Shown here piece by piece: positions 1 through 6,104 of a stretch of DNA of 23,731 nt. The stretch spans positions 1 through 23,731 of the forward strand of contig JAHHKH010000345.1 in assembly GCA_018679695.1 (NCBI GenBank), given 5' to 3'. Every line of letters begins with the position of its first letter. Position 1 is the first letter of the stretch. The position numbers and the translations under genes are program-made. The notes beneath the pieces were generated by a model. That model searched no databases and was not told the DNA's origin. It saw only the letters and a program-made list of their open reading frames with translations. This DNA comes from Maribacter sp. (GTDB lineage: Bacteria > Bacteroidota > Bacteroidia > Flavobacteriales > Flavobacteriaceae).

Positions 1-44
1 ATACATTACATCTTTGTGTTATTAATAATTAATACTGACAAAAA

Positions 45-533
45 ATGAAAAATAGTGTAATGATTTTAATGACAATGACGCTATTGGCTTCTTGTCAAAA
101 CACATCTGAAAACACAAATAATACAAATCCTATAAACACAGAAACAATGGAAAAATTAGCCAAGCGAGAAATTGAAAGTTTATTAATGATTTATAAAGAG
201 ACATTAAATACATCTAACGCAGAAAAAGCAACTTCTTTATATACCAAAGACGGAATATTCATGCCTAGTGGTGCACCATCTGCTATTGGGAAAGCAGACA
301 TTAAAGGAGCTTACGACTTTGTATTTTCCCAAATACAATTGAACATCGAGTTTTATATTGAAGAGATTACAATTGAAAATACAATGGCTTATGCTGTCAC
401 AAGTTCAAAAGGGTCGACATTGATACATGCAAACGGAGAAACAATTCCAGAAGAAAACAGAGAATTATTTATTTTCGAGAAAGAGAATGATACTTGGAAA
501 ATAGCTCGTTATATGTTCAATAAAACAAAATAA
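45..533 (+). CDS. NTF2/SnoaL-like (DUF4440-type) lipoprotein
   Basis: Predicted lipoprotein of 162 aa. The N-terminus is a short hydrophobic signal ending in a lipobox (LLASC, Cys17), so the mature protein should be tethered to a membrane outside the cytoplasm. After a low-complexity Asn/Thr linker (residues 18-35) comes a single NTF2-like/SnoaL-like alpha+beta cone domain (about 36-160): a helix ending in 'LNTSNAEKATSLYTKDGIF', the 'IGKADI' turn, and a C-terminal strand pair 'FIFEKENDTWKIARY'. Proteins of this type bind small ligands or act as steroid-isomerase-like enzymes; no catalytic residues can be assigned. The ATG at 45 directly precedes the signal peptide. The next gene is about 195 nt downstream across a palindromic element. 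A second NTF2-like lipoprotein lies at 1767. Substrate unknown. Confidence 0.8.
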   Translation: MKNSVMILMTMTLLASCQNTSENTNNTNPINTETMEKLAKREIESLLMIYKETLNTSNAEKATSLYTKDGIFMPSGAPSAIGKADIKGAYDFVFSQIQLNIEFYIEEITIENTMAYAVTSSKGSTLIHANGETIPEENRELFIFEKENDTWKIARYMFNKTK

Positions 534-544
534 ATAAGGAAAGG

Positions 545-682
545 CTACCTACAGTAAGGTATATATAAAATAGCAGATAAGAGCTAAACTTAAGGTTTGG
601 TTCTATTCTGCTATCTTTGTTTTTAGATGGGAAATGGCACATCTAAATCTACCACTTTTCATATACAAAACCGTTGGTATAC
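545..682. repeat. Long imperfect palindrome A (cassette-boundary-like)
   Basis: Imperfect inverted repeat filling most of the gap between the first two genes. Outer arms: TACC (546-549) with GGTA (676-679), and GTATATATAAAA (559-570) with TTTTCATATAC (656-666). Inner hairpins: ATAGCAGA (570-577) with TCTGCTAT (607-614), and TTTAGATG (622-629) with CATCTAAA (640-647). It shares an ATATATAAAATAG block and a TCTAC..CTTTTC.TATAC.AAACC block with the element at 3819-3953, so the two are related by descent, not just both structured. Its right tip carries CCGTTGG. The role is unknown: it could be a recombination site, a non-autonomous mobile repeat or an RNA 3' structure. Confidence 0.65.
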
Positions 683-694
683 ATTCCTAACGGA
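670..694. promoter_or_regulatory. Candidate LytTR-type inverted half-sites
   Basis: Two 9-mers in inverted orientation lie just upstream of the LytTR regulator gene: ACCGTTGGT (670-678, + strand) and TCCGTTAGG (- strand of 686-694). Both fit the published LytTR-site consensus [TA][AC][CA]GTTN[AG][TG]. This could be autoregulation. Caution: the first copy is also the right tip of palindrome A, so the match may be incidental, and classical LytTR sites are direct repeats, not inverted ones. Confidence 0.35.
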
Positions 695-708
695 ACTAGT
701 TAACTAGT
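695..708. promoter_or_regulatory. Perfect 14-bp palindrome upstream of the LytTR gene
   Basis: ACTAGTTAACTAGT is a perfect 14-bp palindrome ending 19 nt before the ATG at 728. Its position in the leader or promoter of a transcription-factor gene makes it a candidate operator. No cognate protein can be named from the sequence. Confidence 0.3.
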
Positions 709-727
709 ACAAATAGTAAAAATTAAA

Positions 728-1567
728 ATGATTACCACTCAATTTGAATTAAAAAAAGCAAACCGATTTTTACCGTACATTTTATTAGTTGGCGTAGGGA
801 TTGGGACTGCTAATTTTATAATGAATGGTGGACTCAATTGGATTCAATGGGTAATTCAATCGCTATTTACAAGTTTTCTTATCGGCTATACTACTGTTTT
901 AGCAGCTTCAAATAAATCTTGGCTTAAGCTCAAAATTACATCCTCTTGGAAATTATATATTTTGTTGAGCATCTTGTTTATGTTAATAGGTGTTTTAGCA
1001 ACAGAAGTTGAGCATTTGTTAAGGTCGTTGATTTTTAAAAGTGAGTCTTTTCGACCTTTTTCAGCTGGTAAAATGTATCTTTTCAATGGAGTAATTTCCT
1101 TGGTTCTTGGCTTCAGTCTATTTCAGAACAATAATCTTTTTCAAATCGGTAAGAACAATACGGTCGAAAAAAAATTGAAAGCAAGCAGTAAAAACCCTAT
1201 TGATCAAAACATTTCCAAATCTCTCGACATAACCACTAGTATTCCCGTAAAGCAAGGTGAAAATATTTTATTGATCCCTACCCAGGAAATTGTCTATTTT
1301 GAAGCTTATGATAATTACTCTTTTGTATATGATTCGAATGGTATTAAAAGGCTTTGCGATTATTCGCTTCTTTTTCTAGAAAAAAGACTGGAAGACAATT
1401 TTTCGAGAATACATCGAAAATATTTGATAAATGAAGAACGGATCAAGCAAATCAAACCCCACATAAACGGTCGATACATTATTGAATTTTCTATAAAAGG
1501 ATTATCATCTATAACCAGCAGTAAAAGTTATTCGAGCACTATTAGAAGGTTAATCAAAATTGAGTAA
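728..1567 (+). CDS. Membrane-anchored LytTR-family transcriptional regulator
   Basis: Protein of 279 aa with an N-terminal membrane region of about four hydrophobic segments (roughly residues 16-32, 42-60, 75-92 and 117-132), a polar linker (about 135-175) and a C-terminal LytTR DNA-binding domain (about 177-275). Diagnostic LytTR features are 'TQEIVYFEAYDNYSFVY', 'FSRIHRKYLIN' and the terminal 'SRSYS'-like segment (here SKSYSSTIRRL). Family knowledge: LytTR domains bind direct or inverted 9-bp sites, and Bacteroidota often fuse them to membrane helices instead of a receiver domain, so the helices may sense a membrane or ligand signal. No phosphoacceptor domain is present. The neighbouring NTF2-like lipoproteins are possible targets or sensors (inference). 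Candidate binding sites lie directly upstream at 670-708. Confidence 0.85.
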   Translation: MITTQFELKKANRFLPYILLVGVGIGTANFIMNGGLNWIQWVIQSLFTSFLIGYTTVLAASNKSWLKLKITSSWKLYILLSILFMLIGVLATEVEHLLRSLIFKSESFRPFSAGKMYLFNGVISLVLGFSLFQNNNLFQIGKNNTVEKKLKASSKNPIDQNISKSLDITTSIPVKQGENILLIPTQEIVYFEAYDNYSFVYDSNGIKRLCDYSLLFLEKRLEDNFSRIHRKYLINEERIKQIKPHINGRYIIEFSIKGLSSITSSKSYSSTIRRLIKIE

Positions 1568-1766
1568 AGGGTCATTTTCTTTTTTGAATTCTGCTGTTCT
1601 TCCTTAAATGTTGAAATAATACACACATTCATAGCTATCACTTACTTGATTTTATGACCTTTCGCCATAAAGTTCTTTCACAACAGATGATATTTCTACT
1701 ATTTGCATAAGAATTACGAAGGTAATACCTACCTATCAAGACTATTATTAATCTAAATCTATTCTT

Positions 1767-2252
1767 ATGAAAAAATTAATGTTTGTTGGTGTGATGAGCT
1801 TGATATTGCTCAATGGTTATTCTTGTAAAAATGGCAATACTATTGCAGACGACTATATTGTGGATAATCATCCAGTAAAGGAGCTATTTCTATCCTCAAT
1901 CGAGGCTTTCAACCAAAGAAAACTAGAATTATTTGTAGACAATTTTGCGTCAGATATCAAGATGTATGGAACCGATGGTAATTATTTTGGACAAGATCTA
2001 TTGAAAGATCGCTTTGAAATTTTATTTAAACAGTTTCCAAATATGAAGATGGAAATTCCCGAGCTAACTTTAAAAATCTTATCCAATGAAGTGGTAATGG
2101 TAAACTTTAAATGGAAATTATATCCTATGGGTCAAGGACCAGCTTATTGGGGAATAGGGACAGGAATATACCAAAAACTAGATAATAATTGGAAGGAAAT
2201 TCTCGAAGTTGAAACTACCACTAAAGTTGACGAAGCACTAAAACAAAAATGA
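1767..2252 (+). CDS. NTF2/SnoaL-like lipoprotein
   Basis: Protein of 161 aa with a signal peptide and probable lipoprotein Cys20 (sequence GYSCKNG; the lipobox is weaker than in the 45-533 protein). The rest (about 35-155) is one NTF2-like domain: 'FLSSIEAFNQRKLELFVDNF', the 'GTDGNYFGQDLLKDRF' turn typical of SnoaL-like folds, and a C-terminal 'GTGIYQKLDNNWKEILEVE' strand pair. It is a distant relative of the first protein in the window, not a duplicate: no extended identity is visible. The 199-nt upstream gap (1568-1766) holds no clear palindromic element, so this gene and the LytTR gene could have moved or be expressed together. Ligand or substrate unknown. Confidence 0.75.
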   Translation: MKKLMFVGVMSLILLNGYSCKNGNTIADDYIVDNHPVKELFLSSIEAFNQRKLELFVDNFASDIKMYGTDGNYFGQDLLKDRFEILFKQFPNMKMEIPELTLKILSNEVVMVNFKWKLYPMGQGPAYWGIGTGIYQKLDNNWKEILEVETTTKVDEALKQK

Positions 2253-2284
2253 TTAAATTGCATTAATCGGGACTATTAGAACGT

Positions 2285-2420
2285 ATGCCAACATTGGCTA
2301 TAGCCAAGCATTCCATTTGGTTAAAAAACTGAACTCCCTACCTTTAAAGAAAACAATCATTAACGCGGAGAGGGTCGCTGGCGCAAGCCAGGCCAGGTCC
2401 ATAGCTGTAGACGTTGGTGT
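2285..2420. repeat. Long imperfect palindrome B
   Basis: Begins 30-odd nt after the preceding stop codon. Outer arms: GCCAAC (2287-2292) with GTTGGT (2413-2418), i.e. CCAAC/GTTGG tips. Just inside the left tip is a perfect 12-bp palindrome TGGCTATAGCCA (2295-2306), which pairs partly with CCATAGCTG on the right. An inner hairpin CTGGC-GCAA-GCCAG (2378-2391) has a GNRA-type tetraloop. Same architecture as the elements at 545 and 3018, but not obviously the same sequence family. A 66-codon open frame that starts with TTG inside it is not considered a gene. Confidence 0.55.
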
Positions 2421-2529
2421 CAATTTGAACAATTCATCAGATAAAAACAACAATTCAGGAACTTATAGTTTCGAAAACAATCCCATAATCCGATTTTTGA
2501 ATCGTTATTTGAATTAAAAAATCTTGATA

Positions 2530-3009
2530 ATGCATGACTTTGTCAACACCCAACTAGGGTGGTTTCACTTTATAACAGCTTTGATTTCAATACTTTCTGG
2601 AACATATATTTTATTTAAACCAAAAGGAACCAAACTACATAAACAGGTTGGGTACTTATATGTTTTATCAATGGTCTTGGTGTGTGGTTCAGCTTTAGGA
2701 GTTTACAATATTACGGGTGATTTTGGGGTTTTTCATATTTTAGCCTTTGCTGGATTGCTAACTCTGATTATGGGTTTATCACCTCTACTCTTAAAAAAAA
2801 TTAACAGGAAACATAAAGTGTTTCATTTGTGGTTTATGTATTATTCCGTTTTAGGTCTTTACGCGGCATTTGCTTCTGAATTGAGTTTAAGAATACCGGA
2901 AAAACCATCTTATGGAATAGTTGGAATAGCTTCAGCTATCGTTTTTATATTAGGTTCTATTTTTATTTTTTGGAAAGAGAATACCTGGAGAAAATATTTT
3001 AAAGCATAA
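2530..3009 (+). CDS. DUF2306-like multi-pass membrane protein
   Basis: Protein of 159 aa from the ATG at 2530. An in-frame TTG two codons earlier is possible but less likely. Four to five membrane segments are visible: about residues 11-28, 42-58, 68-86, 99-116 and 130-150. The pattern 'LGWFHFITALISILSGTYI..KPKGTKLHKQVGYLYV', a loop rich in Lys/His between helices, then 'HKVFHLWFMYYSVLGLYAA', fits small DUF2306/DUF420-like heme-protein-related membrane proteins. His residues near helix ends (HF, LHKQVG, HKVFHLW) could be cofactor ligands, which is inference. It is bounded by palindromic elements on both sides (2285-2420 and 3018-3149), so it looks like a single-gene unit. Confidence 0.7.
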   Translation: MHDFVNTQLGWFHFITALISILSGTYILFKPKGTKLHKQVGYLYVLSMVLVCGSALGVYNITGDFGVFHILAFAGLLTLIMGLSPLLLKKINRKHKVFHLWFMYYSVLGLYAAFASELSLRIPEKPSYGIVGIASAIVFILGSIFIFWKENTWRKYFKA

Positions 3010-3017
3010 AAAACTGT

Positions 3018-3149
3018 CACCAACAACAGGTATAATTAATTGCAATGGAATTTCCAAAGTGGAAATTCTTTCGCATTCATTGCATTAGTGCCCTAGTAGC
3101 AAAACCTCACAGGTTTGCCCGCAACTAATCATAGCCTAACCGTTACCAG
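3018..3149. repeat. Long imperfect palindrome C
   Basis: Begins 9 nt after the stop of the DUF2306-like gene and ends 12 nt before the next ATG. Arms GGTATAATTAATTGC (3029-3043) and GCAACTAATCATAGC (3121-3135) pair over 12 of 15 positions; tips are CCAAC (3020-3024) and CCGTTACC. An inner stem GCAATG (3042-3047) / CATTGC (3078-3083) encloses a perfect hairpin GAATTTCC-AAAGT-GGAAATTC (3048-3068). A second hairpin is AAACCT-CAC-AGGTTT (3102-3116). I recall this kind of element as common between small genes of flavobacteria, but cannot check copy number here. Confidence 0.65.
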
Positions 3150-3161
3150 TATGTATAAAAG

Positions 3162-3827
3162 ATGAAACGATTCAATGATCTAAATAAAGTTTTTAAATGG
3201 GTTATTTCAATTTCGTTTGGAATCATTCTTATTTTTATTTTATCACTTTGGATTAAAACTGTGAGTGAGTCCAAAATATGGATGCTACTAATTATTATAA
3301 TAGTTCCCCTAATTCAATTTTTAATCACCCCTCTTTTTACGCTTCTCAATTTTTACCATTATTATTCACCAATGGTCGTCTCATTCGGCAATAACAAAAG
3401 AGTGATAGACCTGCACAATGGAACTTCATTTGATTACCTTTTAGAAATGTCTAAAATAAAAGCAGGGATTAAATGGAAAAACAAAATGCTCTTCTTTTAT
3501 CTTAATGCTCTTCTTAAAATAATATCACAAATTGAAAATGGAGACTTAACGAACTCTACGATAATTAGAGGTAGCTCATACTTTTTAAGTGAACGAAGCG
3601 CAAAAAAGTTGGGCTTTTCAGTAAATAAGACTTCAATAATTGAAAAAATAAATATTGCTCTAAACTATTTTGATTTGATTTGGATGTATTCTCTAACGAA
3701 TGGAAAATTGACTTTTCCCAATTTGACAAAAATAACAACCGTTAGAATCACTGGAAGTGAATTGGTACAGAGTAAGAAGGAAATTTTAGGTTTAGCTAAT
3801 CGATTAGGAAATAATGCCAGCAGGTAA
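3162..3827 (+). CDS. Hypothetical protein with two N-terminal membrane helices
   Basis: Protein of 221 aa that I do not recognise. Residues about 12-30 and 39-63 are strongly hydrophobic and separated by a short loop (KTVSESKI), suggesting a two-helix hairpin anchor. The rest (about 65-221) is soluble, mixed alpha/beta, basic and rich in Asn/Lys/Ile, with 'GNNKRVIDLHNGTSFDYLLEM' as its most distinctive stretch and 'RIIRGSSYFLSERSAKKLGF'-like helices after it. The stop codon lies inside the left arm of the next palindrome (3819-3953), as expected if gene and palindrome travel together. Codon use is AT-rich like its neighbours. No function is proposed. Confidence 0.7.
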   Translation: MKRFNDLNKVFKWVISISFGIILIFILSLWIKTVSESKIWMLLIIIIVPLIQFLITPLFTLLNFYHYYSPMVVSFGNNKRVIDLHNGTSFDYLLEMSKIKAGIKWKNKMLFFYLNALLKIISQIENGDLTNSTIIRGSSYFLSERSAKKLGFSVNKTSIIEKINIALNYFDLIWMYSLTNGKLTFPNLTKITTVRITGSELVQSKKEILGLANRLGNNASR

Positions 3828-3953
3828 CAATATATATATAAAATAGTCGATATTGTAGTAATTCAAGGCTTATAACTCCAATTCAAGTAAGTTCATAAGC
3901 GAAAGTCTGGTTCTTCGAAAACGTCTACTTTTCCTATACTAAACCTCCTAGTG
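3819..3953. repeat. Long imperfect palindrome D, related to A
   Basis: Left arm AGCAGGTAAC...TATATATATAAAATAG (from 3819) pairs imperfectly with CTACTTTTCCTATACTAAACCTCCT (about 3924-3948). An inner stem GCTTATAACT (3868-3877) pairs with AGTT/ATAAGC (3890-3900, one bulge). It shares ATATATAAAATAG (3834-3846 versus 561-573), a TGGTTCT block and TCTAC..TTTTC.TATAC.AAACC with palindrome A, in the same order and orientation. The upstream ORF terminates inside the left arm. Confidence 0.65.
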
Positions 3954-4041
3954 TATTGAAGAGATCTAAATCAATTATTATAATAATTAAAGTTCAAAGC
4001 AACTGTTAGTAATGTTTTTCATCTCACAAAAAAGTTTACAT

Positions 4042-4491
4042 ATGAAATACATTGGAAATAAGGTTACGAGTATAAGGAAGATCATATTAATATTTACACT
4101 AGCATTTGGCCTCATTTCTGCTTGTGATAATGGCTGTAATGATTGTATTGACTTAACCTCTAAAAGTATTCTTGTCGTCGACCCCTCTGGCATTAATCTC
4201 TTGTTTGGTAGTAGGGCCATTTATATTCCAGAAAATGTAATAATTAGAGGCTCTGATGGAGAACCAAAGCCGCTTTTCATTGATGAAAGTACGGGTACAA
4301 TACAGTTTTCCTTAGAAAGGGATATTGAGGAATATTCTTTGATTCTATCTGAGAGTAACGTTGAAATTTTAACTTTTGAACTTGCTGAACGCAAAAGTGA
4401 AAGGTGTTGTGGTACACAAATTTTTTCTAGCAAAACAAGTTTAAACGGCAAAAGTATTGAAAACTCAGAGCTAATTACTATTATTAAATAA
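4042..4491 (+). CDS. Small hypothetical lipoprotein
   Basis: Protein of 149 aa from ATG 4042 (an in-frame ATG at 4012 would add ten residues ahead of the signal). Start chosen because 'MKYIGNKVTSIRKIILIFT' gives a normal basic n-region. The hydrophobic core ends in a lipobox (LISAC), then a Cys-rich mature start with Cys at CDNGCNDC. The body is predicted mostly beta, with a CC pair at 'SERCCGTQIF'. No family recognised. It is the last + strand gene of the AT-rich small-gene stretch, and it is followed by a further short hairpin region. Function unknown; probably exposed at the cell surface or in the periplasm. Confidence 0.65.
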   Translation: MKYIGNKVTSIRKIILIFTLAFGLISACDNGCNDCIDLTSKSILVVDPSGINLLFGSRAIYIPENVIIRGSDGEPKPLFIDESTGTIQFSLERDIEEYSLILSESNVEILTFELAERKSERCCGTQIFSSKTSLNGKSIENSELITIIK

Positions 4492-4492
4492 G

Positions 4493-4567
4493 GAATCGGA
4501 CGAATGAACAAGGACTGGTGGTTCGATCGATTCTATTCGTCTAACTTGAGATTCGCATTTGAATCTC
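4493..4567. repeat. Hairpin cluster after the small lipoprotein gene (E)
   Basis: Two overlapping long-range pairings start right after the stop: GAATCG (4493-4498) / CGATTC (4528-4533) and GACGAAT (4499-4505) / ATTCGTC (4535-4541). They are followed by a perfect hairpin GAGATTC-GCATTT-GAATCTC (4548-4567). There is no T-run, so this is not a standard terminator. It resembles the other inter-gene palindromes in being structured, but lacks clear CCAAC/GTTGG tips. Confidence 0.45.
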
Positions 4568-4774
4568 TTACACCTGAAGCTTCCAAGTAACGCAGTACAC
4601 CCCTTTGCGATTTTTAATATAAATAAACACAAATAATGTAATTCTTTATCCTATAAATTTCAGAAAACATATTGCTCAAAAAAAACGTATCAAATAGTTA
4701 TATCTGAGCTTGGATAGTCCCAAAAAAAAGTTGGTTATATACTACTCCCTAAAAAAAATTCTTGTTTAGAACAA
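4568..4774. other. AT-rich intergenic DNA, no gene seen
   Basis: With the hairpins before it and the terminator after it, this forms a 333-bp gene-free gap between a + strand gene and a - strand gene. It has several A-runs and no plausible start-stop frame above about 30 codons. No promoter match was found for a + strand gene. Confidence 0.5.
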
Positions 4775-4796
4775 AAAAGCCCGTCTAAGGGGTTTT
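4775..4796 (-). terminator. Rho-independent-like terminator of the Asp-rich lipoprotein gene
   Basis: On the - strand: AAAACCCC-TTAGAC-GGGCTTTT followed by further T residues. The stem is AAAA/TTTT and CCC/GGG with one internal C.C mismatch and a 6-nt loop. It lies about 30 nt past the stop of the lipoprotein gene. It is weakly bidirectional, as the + strand also ends in TTTT. Confidence 0.6.
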
Positions 4797-4824
4797 ATAT
4801 AATTCATCTAAATTTTTTTCAAGC

Positions 4825-5271
4825 TTAGTCCCCTTCGCTCAAAGAGAAACTACCATCCCCATTGAAAGAGTTGACGGTTATCGTTACCGACCATACCCCA
4901 GAGGTTCCGGCATCGGTAACCCCAGAAAACGAATCTGGCTCAACCGCTCCGTTCAACGATCTGTTCAAAACAGTATTACCATCGGCGTCCAATACCATCA
5001 TATTGAAGGAGCCTTCGGCAGTCGCCGTTATGTCGGCATTGTAGTCCGCAGTGGTCAAATTATTCAACCAAATGAATGTTCTGGCGGCACTTCCGCCATT
5101 TCCTGTAAAGTCACCATCAACGTCCCCGTTGAAATCATCGCCGTCATCGAACAGTACAGTACCATTTACCCTCACTTGGGCCATAGTATCATCATCATCG
5201 TTGCTGCAGCCCACAAAGGTCGTCGTTACGGCAACAATAAGTATTGTAAAGAATAAATTTGTAAGTTTCAT
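4825..5271 (-). CDS. Asp-rich secreted lipoprotein (hypothetical)
   Basis: Protein of 148 aa. The signal peptide MKLTNLFFTILIVAVTTTF is followed by lipobox VGC (Cys22) and then SNDDDD, the Bacteroidota surface-lipoprotein style start with acidic residues after the Cys. Residues 33-60 are unusually rich in Asp/Gly/Asn ('FDDGDDFNGDVDGDFTGNGG'), reminiscent of calcium-binding loops. The rest is predicted beta, with Thr/Asn-rich strands and 'SGVWSVTITVNSFNGDG', like a small beta-sandwich (pre-peptidase or Ig-like). No enzyme motif is visible. It is monocistronic, with its own terminator and a 304-bp upstream gap shared with the divergent efflux operon. Higher GC than the genes at 1-4500. Function unknown. 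Confidence 0.75.
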   Translation of the reverse strand: MKLTNLFFTILIVAVTTTFVGCSNDDDDTMAQVRVNGTVLFDDGDDFNGDVDGDFTGNGGSAARTFIWLNNLTTADYNADITATAEGSFNMMVLDADGNTVLNRSLNGAVEPDSFSGVTDAGTSGVWSVTITVNSFNGDGSFSLSEGD

Positions 5272-5294
5272 GACATTAATAAGATTTGATTATT

Positions 5295-5311
5295 GGCTTG
5301 TATAACAAGCC
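5295..5311 (-). promoter_or_regulatory. Leader hairpin upstream of the lipoprotein gene
   Basis: Perfect 7-bp stem with a 3-nt loop (GGCTTGT-ATA-ACAAGCC), ending 23 nt before the start codon at 5271 on the - strand. It could be an operator or a 5'-UTR hairpin; nothing decides between them. Confidence 0.35.
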
Positions 5312-5438
5312 TAACGGACAAAACCCGGCTTTATTATAATGGGCGATGAACTCTTGCACACAAAATTTTCTTTAAATATTCCATAGCATGCCCCACATAA
5401 AGCAGTTTCTGGGCGATGATAGGTGTACTGTCAATCGG

Positions 5439-5455
5439 TCAGTTCTAGGAACTGA
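5439..5455. promoter_or_regulatory. Operator-like 17-bp inverted repeat
   Basis: TCAGTTC-TAG-GAACTGA is a perfect 7-bp inverted repeat with a 3-nt centre in the divergent gap between the Asp-rich lipoprotein and the efflux operon. It lies about 105 nt upstream of the proposed -7 box at 5560. The same gap holds a direct repeat TGGGCGATGA at 5340-5349 and 5410-5419, exactly 70 nt apart. Confidence 0.35.
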
Positions 5456-5559
5456 TTCGAAGAAATAACAAGGTCCCGTAAATCGTTTGTTTTAATAGAC
5501 AATTCATCAATCCATTTTTAAACTTCTGTTAAACAAAACCATCGAATCTAGGATTTTTG

Positions 5560-5567
5560 TAGTTTTG
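5560..5567 (+). promoter_or_regulatory. Bacteroidota -7 promoter box of the efflux operon
   Basis: TAGTTTTG exactly matches the TAnnTTTG -7 consensus of Bacteroidota primary sigma factors. No clear TTG -33 element lies at the expected distance. The box ends only 8 nt before the ATG at 5576, so the transcript would start almost at the start codon. Confidence 0.5.
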
Positions 5568-5575
5568 CATAACAA

Positions 5576-5998
5576 ATGAAGGAAACCTTTCGAAAAATAA
5601 TGTCTATTTCAATGGCACTCGTAGTGCTGTTCTCAACCATGTCCTTTTCTTTGGATATGCACTATTGTGGTGACCATTTGGTTGATTTTAGCTTTTCTGA
5701 GAAATTGGCTACCTGTATAATGAAGGCTGAAATGTCCAAATCATCCAGTGAATGTGCTGTGATGGATATGGAAATGGACTGTTGTTCCGATGTTGAAATT
5801 GTTATTGAAGGACAGGATGAATTAAAAATATCTTTTGATAAGATTACATTTGACCAACAACTATTTGTTGCATCATTTGTTTATTCCTATATCAACCTTT
5901 TTGAGGGTTTGGAAGAAAATGCAACTTCAAATAGTGATTACCCTCCTCCCCGCGTCATTAGGCAAATCTACAAGCTTGACGAGACCTATTTAATTTGA
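5576..5998 (+). CDS. HYC_CC_PP family protein
   Basis: Protein of 140 aa matching the Bacteroidota HYC_CC_PP family, named for its three conserved spots: HYC (residues 29-31), CC (69-70) and a proline cluster (PPP, 123-125) near the C-terminus. A signal peptide (about 1-25) indicates export. Extra Cys47 and Cys60 and the Met-rich run 'MDMEMDCC' give a metal-binding look; a role in handling copper or another soft metal in the periplasm is inferred from these residues and from its place as first gene of the efflux operon. Start 5576 keeps the basic n-region (MKETFRK); an in-frame ATG at 5600 is an alternative and would give a normal leader length from the promoter at 5560. The next gene starts 107 nt downstream. 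Confidence 0.8.
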   Translation: MKETFRKIMSISMALVVLFSTMSFSLDMHYCGDHLVDFSFSEKLATCIMKAEMSKSSSECAVMDMEMDCCSDVEIVIEGQDELKISFDKITFDQQLFVASFVYSYINLFEGLEENATSNSDYPPPRVIRQIYKLDETYLI

Positions 5999-6059
5999 TT
6001 TTTAGGCAATAGACCTTTTATCCAGTGGATGATTTCCATTAGGATAATTCATTGTATTC

Positions 6060-6076
6060 GGTGTTCTCTTAACACC
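6060..6076 (+). promoter_or_regulatory. Hairpin before the cusA-like gene
   Basis: Perfect GGTGTT-CTCTT-AACACC hairpin (6-bp stem, 5-nt loop) between the HYC_CC_PP gene and the RND pump. It ends 1 nt before an in-frame ATG at 6078 and 28 nt before the ATG at 6105, which favours 6105 as the real start. It might tune expression within the operon. Confidence 0.4.
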
Positions 6077-6104
6077 AATGTCTAATTGTTTAATTATCAA
6101 GTCA

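Noticed and set aside
2317..2517. 66-codon open frame with a TTG start on the + strand
   Set aside because: It overlaps most of palindrome B (2285-2420), has no recognisable domain, and its composition follows the hairpin arms.
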